Notes under the pieces: generated by a model
Told to the model about the DNA's origin: nothing
Databases searched by the model: none
What the model saw: only the letters and a program-made list of their open reading frames with translations
Program-made: the position numbers and the translations under genes
Part shown: in pieces, positions 53,864 through 62,238 of the stretch
Layout of the letters: each line of letters starts with the position of its first letter
Position numbering within the stretch: the stretch's first letter is position 1
Assembly (NCBI GenBank): GCA_023427985.1
Contig: JAEYZM010000016.1
Coordinates: 1 to 64,000 of the forward strand
DNA length: 64,000 nucleotides
Source of the DNA: Bacteroidota bacterium
GTDB taxonomy: Bacteria; Bacteroidota; Bacteroidia; Sphingobacteriales; Sphingobacteriaceae
Direction of reading: 5' to 3'

Positions 53864-55573
53864 ATGTATACTTTAGAGAAATTAAAAAGAAATTTCCTGC
53901 CAATTGATTTAGAAATTAATTGGGAAAGCATTGAACCATTTTATAAAAATTTATTAGAGCGAAATATCGATACCAAAGAAAGTCTTGAGAAATGGTTACA
54001 GGATCGAAGTGAGTTGGAAGCGGTTTTAGAAGAAGACTACGCATGGCGATACATCAGAATGACTTGCGATACAATGGATGAAAATCATCAGCAAGCATTC
54101 GAATATTTTGCAACTCAGATTGATCCAAAAGTTTCGGAATTAAGTAATAAACTCAACGATAAATTTTTAAACTCCACTTATTTAAATAGTCTCGATCAAA
54201 CGAAGTATGGGATTTATATTCGATCTCTAAAAACACAGTTTGAAATTTTCAGAGAAGCAAATATTCCCATCCAAATGGAGTTGCAATTAGAGCAACAGAA
54301 ATTTGGGGCTATAGCAGGTGCCATGACAATTGAACACGATGGCAAAGAATTCACATTAGAGCAAGCGAGTAATTTTTTAAAGAGTACCAATAGATCGTTA
54401 CGTAAAGAGATTTATGAAAAAATTCAGTCGAGACGCTTACAAGATAAAGTGCAACTCGATGAATTATTTAATAAACTAATCTCGATGCGTAATCAAGTTG
54501 CAATCAATGCCAACTTCAATAATTATCGCGACTACATGTTCAAAGCATTAGGCCGATTCGATTATACAGCAGAAGATTGCTTTGAGTTCCACAATGCAAT
54601 TGAAAAAGAAGTTGTGCCAGTGTTAAAATCGATTTACGAAAAACGCAAGCAAGAATTAAAAATTGATGCTTTAAAACCTTACGATACAGAAGTAGATACT
54701 AGTGGGAAACAAGCCATCCAACCCTTTAATGGTGCAGAAGAATTAATTGACAAAAGTATTGAAGCATTCTCAAAATTACATCCATATTTCGGCGAGAAAT
54801 TAAAGACTATGAAACTGAATCAACTCATAGATTTAGAATCTCGAAAAGGTAAGGCTCCTGGGGGTTATAATTATCCATTATCGGAAAGCGGAGCTCCATT
54901 TATTTTTATGAATTCTGCAAATTCTATGCGCGACCTTACAACGATGGTGCATGAAGGCGGACATGCAATACACACTTTTTTATCGAATCATTTAGAACTA
55001 AATGATTTCAAACGTATCCCTTCTGAAGTTGCAGAAGTTGCATCTATGAGCATGGAATTAATTTCTATGAAAACATGGGATGTGTTTTTTAATAATGCTG
55101 ATGATTTGAAACGAGCTAAAGAAGAGCAATTAAAAGATTGTTTAAAAACTTTACCTTGGGTAGCAACAATAGATGCGTTCCAACATTGGCTTTATACGCA
55201 TCCGGAACATAGCACAGAAGAGCGTACTAAAGCTTGGCTTGAATGTTACGATCGATTTGGAGCTGGGTTTGTCGATTGGACAGGTTATGAATCGTACAAG
55301 GAAAATTTATGGCAGAAACAATTGCATTTATTTGAAGTACCGTTTTATTACATCGAATATGCTATTGCACAATTAGCCGCTATTGCTATTTATAAGAATT
55401 TCAAAGAAAACGAATCAAAAGCATTAGAGCAATACATCGAGGCATTAAAACTTGGATACACCAAGAGCATTCCAGAAATTTACAAAACAGCAGGCATTGA
55501 ATTTAATTTTTCTGCCGATTACATACATACTTTAGTTAACTTTATAAAAGAAGAGTTAGATTCGCTAAATTAA
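53864..55573 (+). CDS. M3 family oligoendopeptidase
   Basis: The 569-residue peptidase has the PepF/M3 plan: a long helical N-terminal part and the zinc site MVHEGGHAIHTFL near residue 370 with HExxH, then the third ligand Glu in PSEVAEVASMSMELIS. No signal peptide is seen, so it should be cytosolic and degrade peptides. I take the ATG at 53864, 2 bp after the prenyltransferase stop; an upstream ATG at 53819 lies inside that gene. Confidence 0.92.
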   Translation: MYTLEKLKRNFLPIDLEINWESIEPFYKNLLERNIDTKESLEKWLQDRSELEAVLEEDYAWRYIRMTCDTMDENHQQAFEYFATQIDPKVSELSNKLNDKFLNSTYLNSLDQTKYGIYIRSLKTQFEIFREANIPIQMELQLEQQKFGAIAGAMTIEHDGKEFTLEQASNFLKSTNRSLRKEIYEKIQSRRLQDKVQLDELFNKLISMRNQVAINANFNNYRDYMFKALGRFDYTAEDCFEFHNAIEKEVVPVLKSIYEKRKQELKIDALKPYDTEVDTSGKQAIQPFNGAEELIDKSIEAFSKLHPYFGEKLKTMKLNQLIDLESRKGKAPGGYNYPLSESGAPFIFMNSANSMRDLTTMVHEGGHAIHTFLSNHLELNDFKRIPSEVAEVASMSMELISMKTWDVFFNNADDLKRAKEEQLKDCLKTLPWVATIDAFQHWLYTHPEHSTEERTKAWLECYDRFGAGFVDWTGYESYKENLWQKQLHLFEVPFYYIEYAIAQLAAIAIYKNFKENESKALEQYIEALKLGYTKSIPEIYKTAGIEFNFSADYIHTLVNFIKEELDSLN

Positions 55574-55591
55574 ACCAGATAAGAAACCATT

Positions 55592-56335
55592 ATGTTCAAT
55601 GGCAAAAAAGTAGTCGTTGTGTTGCCGGCTTACAATGCAGCACCTACATTGGAAATTACCTACAATGAAATCCCTATGGATATTGTAGACGATGTGATTT
55701 TGGTCGATGATGCAAGTAAAGACAATACCTCAGAGCTTGCAAGGAAAATCGGGATCAAACACGTTATTCGTCATGAGAAAAACAAAGGTTATGGCGGAAA
55801 TCAAAAAACGTGTTACGATAAAGCATTGGAGTTGGGAGCCGACATCGTAATCATGTTGCATCCCGATTATCAGTACACACCCAAATTAATTCCAGCTATG
55901 ACCAGCATCATTGGTAATGATTTATATCATGTAGTTTTCGGATCAAGAATTTTGGGTAAGGGCGCATTAAAAGGTGGTATGCCGATGTATAAATACATAG
56001 CCAACAGGTTTCTAACTTTGACACAAAATATTTTGATGGGACAAAAACTTTCTGAATATCATACAGGCTACAGAGCTTTCTCAAGAAAGGTATTGGAATC
56101 TGTGAAGTACCACAACAATTCAGATGATTTTGTATTCGACAATCAGATGATCGCACAAATATGTTTTGAAGGATTTGAAATTGCAGAGGTTACGTGCCCT
56201 ACGAAATATTTCGAAGAAGCATCCTCTATAAATTTCAGAAGAAGCACGATCTATGGTTTAGGAGTTTTATCAGTTTCGTTTGGATATTTCTTTGAAAAAT
56301 TAGGTATCGGGAAACGAAAAATATATAAGAAATAA
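55592..56335 (+). CDS. Family 2 glycosyltransferase, dolichyl-phosphate mannosyltransferase-like
   Basis: The 247-residue protein has a GT-A fold start (VVVVLPAYNAAPTLE), the nucleotide-binding DVILVDDASKDNT, a NKGYGGNQKTCYDKAL segment and HPDYQY in place of the usual DXD, as in the DPM1/DPG synthase group. There are no membrane helices, so it acts at the cytosolic face. It probably charges a polyprenyl phosphate or adds a sugar to a glycan; the sugar is unknown. It ends at a bidirectional terminator. Confidence 0.87.
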   Translation: MFNGKKVVVVLPAYNAAPTLEITYNEIPMDIVDDVILVDDASKDNTSELARKIGIKHVIRHEKNKGYGGNQKTCYDKALELGADIVIMLHPDYQYTPKLIPAMTSIIGNDLYHVVFGSRILGKGALKGGMPMYKYIANRFLTLTQNILMGQKLSEYHTGYRAFSRKVLESVKYHNNSDDFVFDNQMIAQICFEGFEIAEVTCPTKYFEEASSINFRRSTIYGLGVLSVSFGYFFEKLGIGKRKIYKK

Positions 56336-56369
56336 AAAAAGGTGCTTGAAAATTTCAAGCACCTTTTTT
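56334..56369. terminator. Bidirectional terminator between glycosyltransferase and PUL
   Basis: AAAAAAGGTGCTTGAAA and TTTCAAGCACCTTTTTT pair almost fully with a very short loop, flanked by A and T runs. It ends both the plus-strand glycosyltransferase and the minus-strand polysaccharide operon. Confidence 0.93.
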
Positions 56370-56371
56370 CT

Positions 56372-57247
56372 TTACTGACATCCGCCTTTAAATTTTACAC
56401 GTTCGTCAATTTGATCAGCCCCGCCAGCCCAAGCACGTTTTCGTATAGTCAATTCAACTTCTTTCAATACAGAACCAGAAGGTATATTTAAAAATTGATT
56501 CGGTACCATATATAATTTAAACTTCCCTGTAGCATCTTTCTTCATGGTCAGTTTAGGATTGTTTTGTAATTGCAAAAACTTAGAAGGTTCAATGGTTGAC
56601 GTTGTGCCACTAAGAGTATCTTCTATTGTTGCTTTGATGTATAATAGCGCATCCCCATCGGCAATATTTTGCATACTAACTTTTTTCTCGATTGCATTAT
56701 CGTAAACGATACAAGTAATTTTATCTTGCAATATAGTTGAAGGGAAAGGATACAATGTTCCCTTATCTAAGCGAGGTGGATTAACTGTTAAAATAAAATC
56801 GATTGACTTAATATCAGGATCGCCATATCCACCACCATCTTTTGGTTTCACTAAAAAATTAATTCCTTTTGCATAAACATCTGCAGCTGGCACTTCATAA
56901 AATTCAGTTGGAATCATCTCATAGTAATAGACATTAGGACCTTTCGTTGAGTCTTTGGTCATTTGCAACAAATCATTCGAATTCTTCCATGCTTGTTCCC
57001 CAATACCATTTGCTTTTGGTGTGCCAGCAGGATGTTCGAAAGGTGACCAAGTCCAAATGTAAAACGGGCCAGGACTAGCTTTTAGTAATGCATTATGTTC
57101 AATGCTTCCATCGAGCTTATCTAAATCTACGTATAAACGAATTGTTTGTGTTACAATGGTAGGATCTGGTTCAATCCAGGCCGCTTGTCCTTTCACCAAA
57201 TTAATAGATGAAAAAACAATTGCGAGTAGTATAAATAACTTTTTCAT
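56372..57247 (-). CDS. Secreted SusEF-position protein, DUF4961-like
   Basis: The 291-residue protein has a signal peptide ending VKG-Q, then segments such as IEPDPTIVTQTIRLYVDLDK, YIWTWSPFEHPAGTP and FLVKPKDGGGYGDPDIKS. These resemble the DUF4961 proteins that follow SusCD and DUF5004 genes in Bacteroidota starch loci, and the domain call is my recollection of that pattern. It takes the operon place of SusE/SusF and probably binds glycans at the surface. It is the last gene of the locus. Confidence 0.68.
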   Translation of the reverse strand: MKKLFILLAIVFSSINLVKGQAAWIEPDPTIVTQTIRLYVDLDKLDGSIEHNALLKASPGPFYIWTWSPFEHPAGTPKANGIGEQAWKNSNDLLQMTKDSTKGPNVYYYEMIPTEFYEVPAADVYAKGINFLVKPKDGGGYGDPDIKSIDFILTVNPPRLDKGTLYPFPSTILQDKITCIVYDNAIEKKVSMQNIADGDALLYIKATIEDTLSGTTSTIEPSKFLQLQNNPKLTMKKDATGKFKLYMVPNQFLNIPSGSVLKEVELTIRKRAWAGGADQIDERVKFKGGCQ

Positions 57248-57258
57248 TTGTTTTCTTA

Positions 57259-57768
57259 TTAATTGGTTCTACGGATAAATTCTAAATCGTAAGTAGCTAT
57301 TTCTTTATCGCCACAATAAATCGATTTTCTTAATATTAATTTTTGATCTACAACACGTATAGGTGCTAATAATTTGAATTCAATTAAATTACTTGAACCA
57401 TCGGGACTCAAAATTATTTTAGTTGGAAAATTCATATCATCGAATCTCCATTTACCGCTCACCGATTCAAAAACATTAATGGGTAGACCCGTAGTATCGC
57501 ATGAATACAATGTATCCGTGCCTTCTGTATAAAATCGAATATTCGGTTTTATAATATTTGAAGCAAAGAAATCTCTGAAATCCATTGTTTCTTCTACGAT
57601 AGTCGCTTTATCGACCACTCGAAACGATGTCATCCCCCAGTCGGCCACCGCACCCTCAAATTTACTAGAAGGCACTCCAATATCTTCGTATTCTTTTTTA
57701 CATGATGCTAATGCTACTACAACAAATAGAAGCAAAACTAAATTTTTCATATTAATATAATTTCTCAT
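57259..57768 (-). CDS. DUF5004 lipoprotein of the polysaccharide locus
   Basis: The protein of about 169 residues has a lipoprotein signal (MKNLVLLLFVVVALASC) followed by KKEYED, a likely surface-export signal. The rest is a lipocalin-like beta barrel of the DUF5004 type, with VADWGMTSFRVVDK and SVSGKWRFDDMNFPTKIILS segments. The ATG at 57766-57768 overlaps the susD stop (TAATG). A later ATG at 57750 begins the signal peptide proper and is an alternative. Confidence 0.75.
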   Translation of the reverse strand: MRNYINMKNLVLLLFVVVALASCKKEYEDIGVPSSKFEGAVADWGMTSFRVVDKATIVEETMDFRDFFASNIIKPNIRFYTEGTDTLYSCDTTGLPINVFESVSGKWRFDDMNFPTKIILSPDGSSNLIEFKLLAPIRVVDQKLILRKSIYCGDKEIATYDLEFIRRTN

Positions 57769-59189
57769 TATTGACACCCTCCTTCTTCATTTATAACAAA
57801 CCCATCAATTCTTTCTGCATCTGGGAATTGTACATAAAGTCCTCCACAATCCCATGGAGCAGATCTAATTGTTGTTGGATAACTTATAACTTGCGATCTA
57901 TTTCCATAAGCACATGCTCTTTTTAAATAATCGGTTCTATCGCCTTCTGCAAATAATTCTTTTCTTCTTTCTTCACGAATTACTACCAACAAATTTGATG
58001 CCCCTAATCCGGGCGAAGTAAGTTTGTTTGCATTACCTGGATAAGCTCTAGCTATAATTTCATTGATATCATCTGAAGCAGTATTAACATCTCCAGTTTC
58101 TGCTGCGATTTCTGCTCGAGTTAATAATAATTGCGTTAAAGTTATAAGTGGAGCAGCAAAATAGTCGTCATTAAATTTTGAACAAGTAAAGTACTCATTG
58201 CTTTGGCCTATATTAAATGCCTTAACCAAATTTCTACGAATGTCAGTTGTATCGGCATTAATTAAATTATATAATTCTCTTGTAATTCCAATTCCAGGTA
58301 CAGCTGCGTTGTCTCTATATGTACCTATAAAATTTCCTCCTCTATTATCTGTTAATGCATTTAAACTTACAAATGAGAAAATAAATTCCGATGAGATCGA
58401 ACTAGTATTTCCACGAAATCGATCGACTGAATCTGACAAAATATAGGTTCCGGAATTTATAATATCGTCTAATAACGGACGAGCATTTGCAAAATCATTC
58501 ATTTGGAAATACACCATCGCTTTTAATGCTTTAGCTGCATCAACAGTTGCATAACCATTATTAGTTACCGGTAGATTTGCAATTGCATAATCTAATTGAC
58601 TTAAAATATACTGATAGGTCTCCGCAACTGTAGACCTTTGAGTAGTTAAGGATTCTGTATTTCGTTTAATAGGAATGCCTAGATGTGAATTATCTGAAGT
58701 ATATCCCCAAGGTCTAGACCAAAGTTTAGCAACTTGAAAATGGCATAATGCACGTATAAAACTTCCTTCGGCTTTCATACGAGTTATTTCAGACTCAGAA
58801 AGACCTGGAATTAAATCATAATATAAGTCCATCGTATTTACTCTATAGACTGGAATATATAACCTATTGTATAAAGCTCCTAAATCTGAGTTAAAAATAT
58901 TCGTACTTCTATTATAAACTTCCATTCTAAATTCTGGTCGGCTATAAGGTTCATCCAAATCATCACTTAGTAAATCAGAAATTATTTGGTATTCACCATT
59001 GTGTGCATTCGCAAGTGCATCGTAGCATGAATTCAGTAATTTTTGCATGTCTTCAGGCGTTTTTAACGCATCTTCTTTTAGTAAAACATTTGATGGCGTT
59101 AATTCCAATTGTTTTTCACAAGAACTTAACATGAAGAAAGCTATAATTGCTACGAACAGCTGATATATGTATTTATGATTTAATTTCAT
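57768..59189 (-). CDS. SusD/RagB family glycan-binding lipoprotein
   Basis: The 473-residue lipoprotein (lipobox LSSC, Cys24, then EKQ) begins with the SusD N-terminal pattern EKQLELTPSNVLL and TPEDMQKLLNSCYDAL. TPR helices and the C-terminal EERRKELFAEGDRTDYLKR segment follow. It forms a lid on the SusC channel at the cell surface and binds oligosaccharides. It lies 5 bp after susC and overlaps the next start. Confidence 0.95.
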   Translation of the reverse strand: MKLNHKYIYQLFVAIIAFFMLSSCEKQLELTPSNVLLKEDALKTPEDMQKLLNSCYDALANAHNGEYQIISDLLSDDLDEPYSRPEFRMEVYNRSTNIFNSDLGALYNRLYIPVYRVNTMDLYYDLIPGLSESEITRMKAEGSFIRALCHFQVAKLWSRPWGYTSDNSHLGIPIKRNTESLTTQRSTVAETYQYILSQLDYAIANLPVTNNGYATVDAAKALKAMVYFQMNDFANARPLLDDIINSGTYILSDSVDRFRGNTSSISSEFIFSFVSLNALTDNRGGNFIGTYRDNAAVPGIGITRELYNLINADTTDIRRNLVKAFNIGQSNEYFTCSKFNDDYFAAPLITLTQLLLTRAEIAAETGDVNTASDDINEIIARAYPGNANKLTSPGLGASNLLVVIREERRKELFAEGDRTDYLKRACAYGNRSQVISYPTTIRSAPWDCGGLYVQFPDAERIDGFVINEEGGCQ

Positions 59190-59194
59190 AGCGT

Positions 59195-62100
59195 TTAGAA
59201 TGTAATATTTACTTGAATATTATAAGTTTTTTCTTGAGGAGGAGTTAAATACGTAATGTTCGTACTCATATTCCTATCTGTTGGATTATCAAAATCCCTA
59301 GCAATTTCTGGATCTAATCCAGGATATTTGGTAAAGGTCAAAAGATTAGTACCTATGAATGCTATTCTTGCCGACTCAATTTTGAACTTAGCCAATTTGC
59401 TTTTAGGAATTCTATATCCAATTGTAAGGTTTCGTAATCTTGCAAAAGTTGCATCGTACAAGAACATGGTCGTATTAATCCAAGGTGTTCCAGAACCATA
59501 AGTGGCTGTTTCCAATGTAAGTCTAGGAAATGCAGCTACATCGCCTGGTTGTTGCCAACGATCAAATATATCAGTTCTCATATTCCAATTAGTAACAACA
59601 CCTAATTGTCTTTTTGCTGATGATTCATAAATATTACCACCCAAAACAAAATTAAATAATACACTCAAATCCCAATTCTTATAAGAGAAGATATTTGTTA
59701 AACCTCCAATTGCATCTGGAAGTACTGAACCTACTGCAACTCTATTATTTGGTGTCCATTCGAATGTTTCATTGCCATTCAAATCTAAATATACTGGTCT
59801 CCCTGTTGCAGGATCTACATGCGAGAATCTTACTAAATAGTTCGTTCCAACAGGCGAACCAACAACTACACGGGTGTCATTTGTCCCACCATTTACAGCT
59901 CCTTCTGAATATCCACCTATACTATTGATTCTATTTTTATTATGAGCAATATTGAAAATAGTTGTCCATTTAAATTCTCTATCAATATTCCTAGAAGTTA
60001 AATTTAATTCAAACCCACTATTCCATAATTCTCCAACATTATCCCAATAATTTGTGAATCCAGTAGAGGGTTGTACGTTTAGTGACATTAATACATCAGT
60101 AGTTGTTCTATCATAGTATTCAAGACTAAACATTAAACGGTCTCTCCATAAACCTACGTCTATCCCAGCATTAAATATCCATGAGGTCTCCCATTTTAAA
60201 TTTGGATTTTCTAAAACTGCTGGGAAGAGTGTACCTTGACCATTGTAATTTGGCGATTGGCTAGGTGAAACGAAAGTCCCTCTCCATTGATAATTTGGCA
60301 AGTTAGCATTTCCACTCTTTCCATAACTCACTCTTAATTTTGTAGTGCTAATTGCAGGAAGCGATTTCATGAACTCTTCTTCAGTCATTAACCATGAAGT
60401 AGAAAATCCAGGGAAATAACCCCATCTATTATTGCTACCAAATCTTGAAGAACCATCAGATCTAAAGGTTGCTTCAAAAAACAATTTATTTCTAATGGAA
60501 TAACTAATTCTTGAGAAGTAACTTAGAAACGCATATTCTTGAGTTGCTCCTATTTGTTTATTATATGAATATAATGAATCATCAACTTTCGCATCTTGAT
60601 CATAAAAACCCGATCGCATATTCGAAGCATAAAACTCTCTAAAACTGGTGCTCGATTTTTGATATTCATATCCTACCATCGCATCAAATTTATTCGCAGC
60701 TCTTACTCTTCTCGTATAATTTATCTGAGCGTTATAATTATAATTAGTTACAAAAGTAGCTCGTCTAGTTGCATTACCTAAATGTGTAGTGTTTGCCAAT
60801 TCTTGGTTGTCGTATTGATCGTCCGTAAGATTCATATAATCTAAATTTGCTCTACCAATGAAAGTAAAGTTATCGTTAATACGATATTCAAGATTTGCAC
60901 CATTAATTGTTCTGTCTTCAACAGTCTGCCATTTCTTTAACTCTTGAATTCTTACAGGATTATCTCCTCCTGTCCAAAACGTACCATCGGGATTATATAC
61001 TGGGAATATTGGCAATGCAGTAGACATAGCTGCGCCCAATCCACCTGCCCATGCTGTATTCACTCTTCTGTTAAATCCGTTACTATAAGAATTTGACAGT
61101 GACAATTTTAATTGTTTCGTTAGATTAAAGTCAGAGTTGATTCTAAAAGAAGTTCGATCAAAGCTGTTTCCAACTAAAAAGGTTTCATCTTTTCTATACG
61201 ACACATTAGCGAATACTGATGCAAATTTACCTCCTTTACTATAAGAAATATTATGCGCATGCTTAACACCTGTCTGTGTCGTTAAATCGACCCAATTCGT
61301 ATTCGTTTTACGAGCGTCGTCCCAACTAATATTATTTGGTAATGGCGCTAAACCTACCCCTCCATCGTTTTCATATGCTTCTTGATACAATTGTAAAAAT
61401 TGCTCTGAGTTTAACATGTTTGGCAATGCTGTAGGTGTCGACACTCCCACACTACCTGTATAATTTATTTGTTGGCCTGCTTTTCTAGCACGTTTAGTAG
61501 TTATCAAAATTACACCATTAGAACCTCTAGATCCATAAATTGCAGTAGCTGCCGCATCTTTTAAAACATCAATCGATTCAATATCATCGGGGTTAATAGA
61601 TGAAAGAGGATTATTATTCATTCCTCCCCCATTTCCTCCAGAACTACCATTATTTAAAAAGTAGTCTTGGGTAATTGGAATTCCATCCACAACATATAAA
61701 GGGTCACCTCCAGCTGATATTGAAGCTGAGCCTCGAATTCTAATTACCGCTGCAGAACCAGCTAATCCACTTCCTGTAGTTACTTGCACACCTGGCAGTT
61801 TACCTTGCAAGGCCGATTCAAAGCTTGGTACTGGCAAGTCGTTTAACTCTTTTGCCCCAATTTTTGAAATGGATCCTGTTACTTCTCTTCTTACCTTAGT
61901 CCCATAACCTACAACAACTACATCTTCTAATTGCTTGGTATCTTCTCGAAGTGTAAAATCATAGCTAGAACTACCTGAATTAACCTCTCGGAAAATTGTT
62001 TCATAGCCTACTAAAGATATCTTCAGCTTGTATTTCTTACCTTCTTCCAATCCTGAAATAGTAAAATTACCCATCACATCGGTAACACTTGCTTTTGTTG

Positions 62101-62230
62101 TTCCATCAATCGTAACCGTAACGCCAATTAAAGGCTCCCGATTTCGATCTAATATTTTCCCCCGTATATTCTGCGAAAATACAGTGGCACTCATCAGCAA
62201 GAAAATCATTAAGAGTAGATTTCTCTTCAT
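59195..62230 (-). CDS. SusC/RagA family TonB-dependent transporter
   Basis: The 1011-residue outer-membrane protein has a signal peptide (ending VFSQ), a CarboxypepD_reg-like domain (residues 23-105) and the TonB-box-type DVVVVGYGT stretch. The plug carries the SusC signatures DPLYVVDGIP and YGSRGSNGVILITTK, and a large barrel ends in NIQVNITF. It imports oligosaccharides together with the SusD product. It lies 8 bp after the amylase gene. Confidence 0.96.
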   Translation of the reverse strand: MKRNLLLMIFLLMSATVFSQNIRGKILDRNREPLIGVTVTIDGTTKASVTDVMGNFTISGLEEGKKYKLKISLVGYETIFREVNSGSSSYDFTLREDTKQLEDVVVVGYGTKVRREVTGSISKIGAKELNDLPVPSFESALQGKLPGVQVTTGSGLAGSAAVIRIRGSASISAGGDPLYVVDGIPITQDYFLNNGSSGGNGGGMNNNPLSSINPDDIESIDVLKDAAATAIYGSRGSNGVILITTKRARKAGQQINYTGSVGVSTPTALPNMLNSEQFLQLYQEAYENDGGVGLAPLPNNISWDDARKTNTNWVDLTTQTGVKHAHNISYSKGGKFASVFANVSYRKDETFLVGNSFDRTSFRINSDFNLTKQLKLSLSNSYSNGFNRRVNTAWAGGLGAAMSTALPIFPVYNPDGTFWTGGDNPVRIQELKKWQTVEDRTINGANLEYRINDNFTFIGRANLDYMNLTDDQYDNQELANTTHLGNATRRATFVTNYNYNAQINYTRRVRAANKFDAMVGYEYQKSSTSFREFYASNMRSGFYDQDAKVDDSLYSYNKQIGATQEYAFLSYFSRISYSIRNKLFFEATFRSDGSSRFGSNNRWGYFPGFSTSWLMTEEEFMKSLPAISTTKLRVSYGKSGNANLPNYQWRGTFVSPSQSPNYNGQGTLFPAVLENPNLKWETSWIFNAGIDVGLWRDRLMFSLEYYDRTTTDVLMSLNVQPSTGFTNYWDNVGELWNSGFELNLTSRNIDREFKWTTIFNIAHNKNRINSIGGYSEGAVNGGTNDTRVVVGSPVGTNYLVRFSHVDPATGRPVYLDLNGNETFEWTPNNRVAVGSVLPDAIGGLTNIFSYKNWDLSVLFNFVLGGNIYESSAKRQLGVVTNWNMRTDIFDRWQQPGDVAAFPRLTLETATYGSGTPWINTTMFLYDATFARLRNLTIGYRIPKSKLAKFKIESARIAFIGTNLLTFTKYPGLDPEIARDFDNPTDRNMSTNITYLTPPQEKTYNIQVNITF

Positions 62231-62238
62231 ACGTTTGT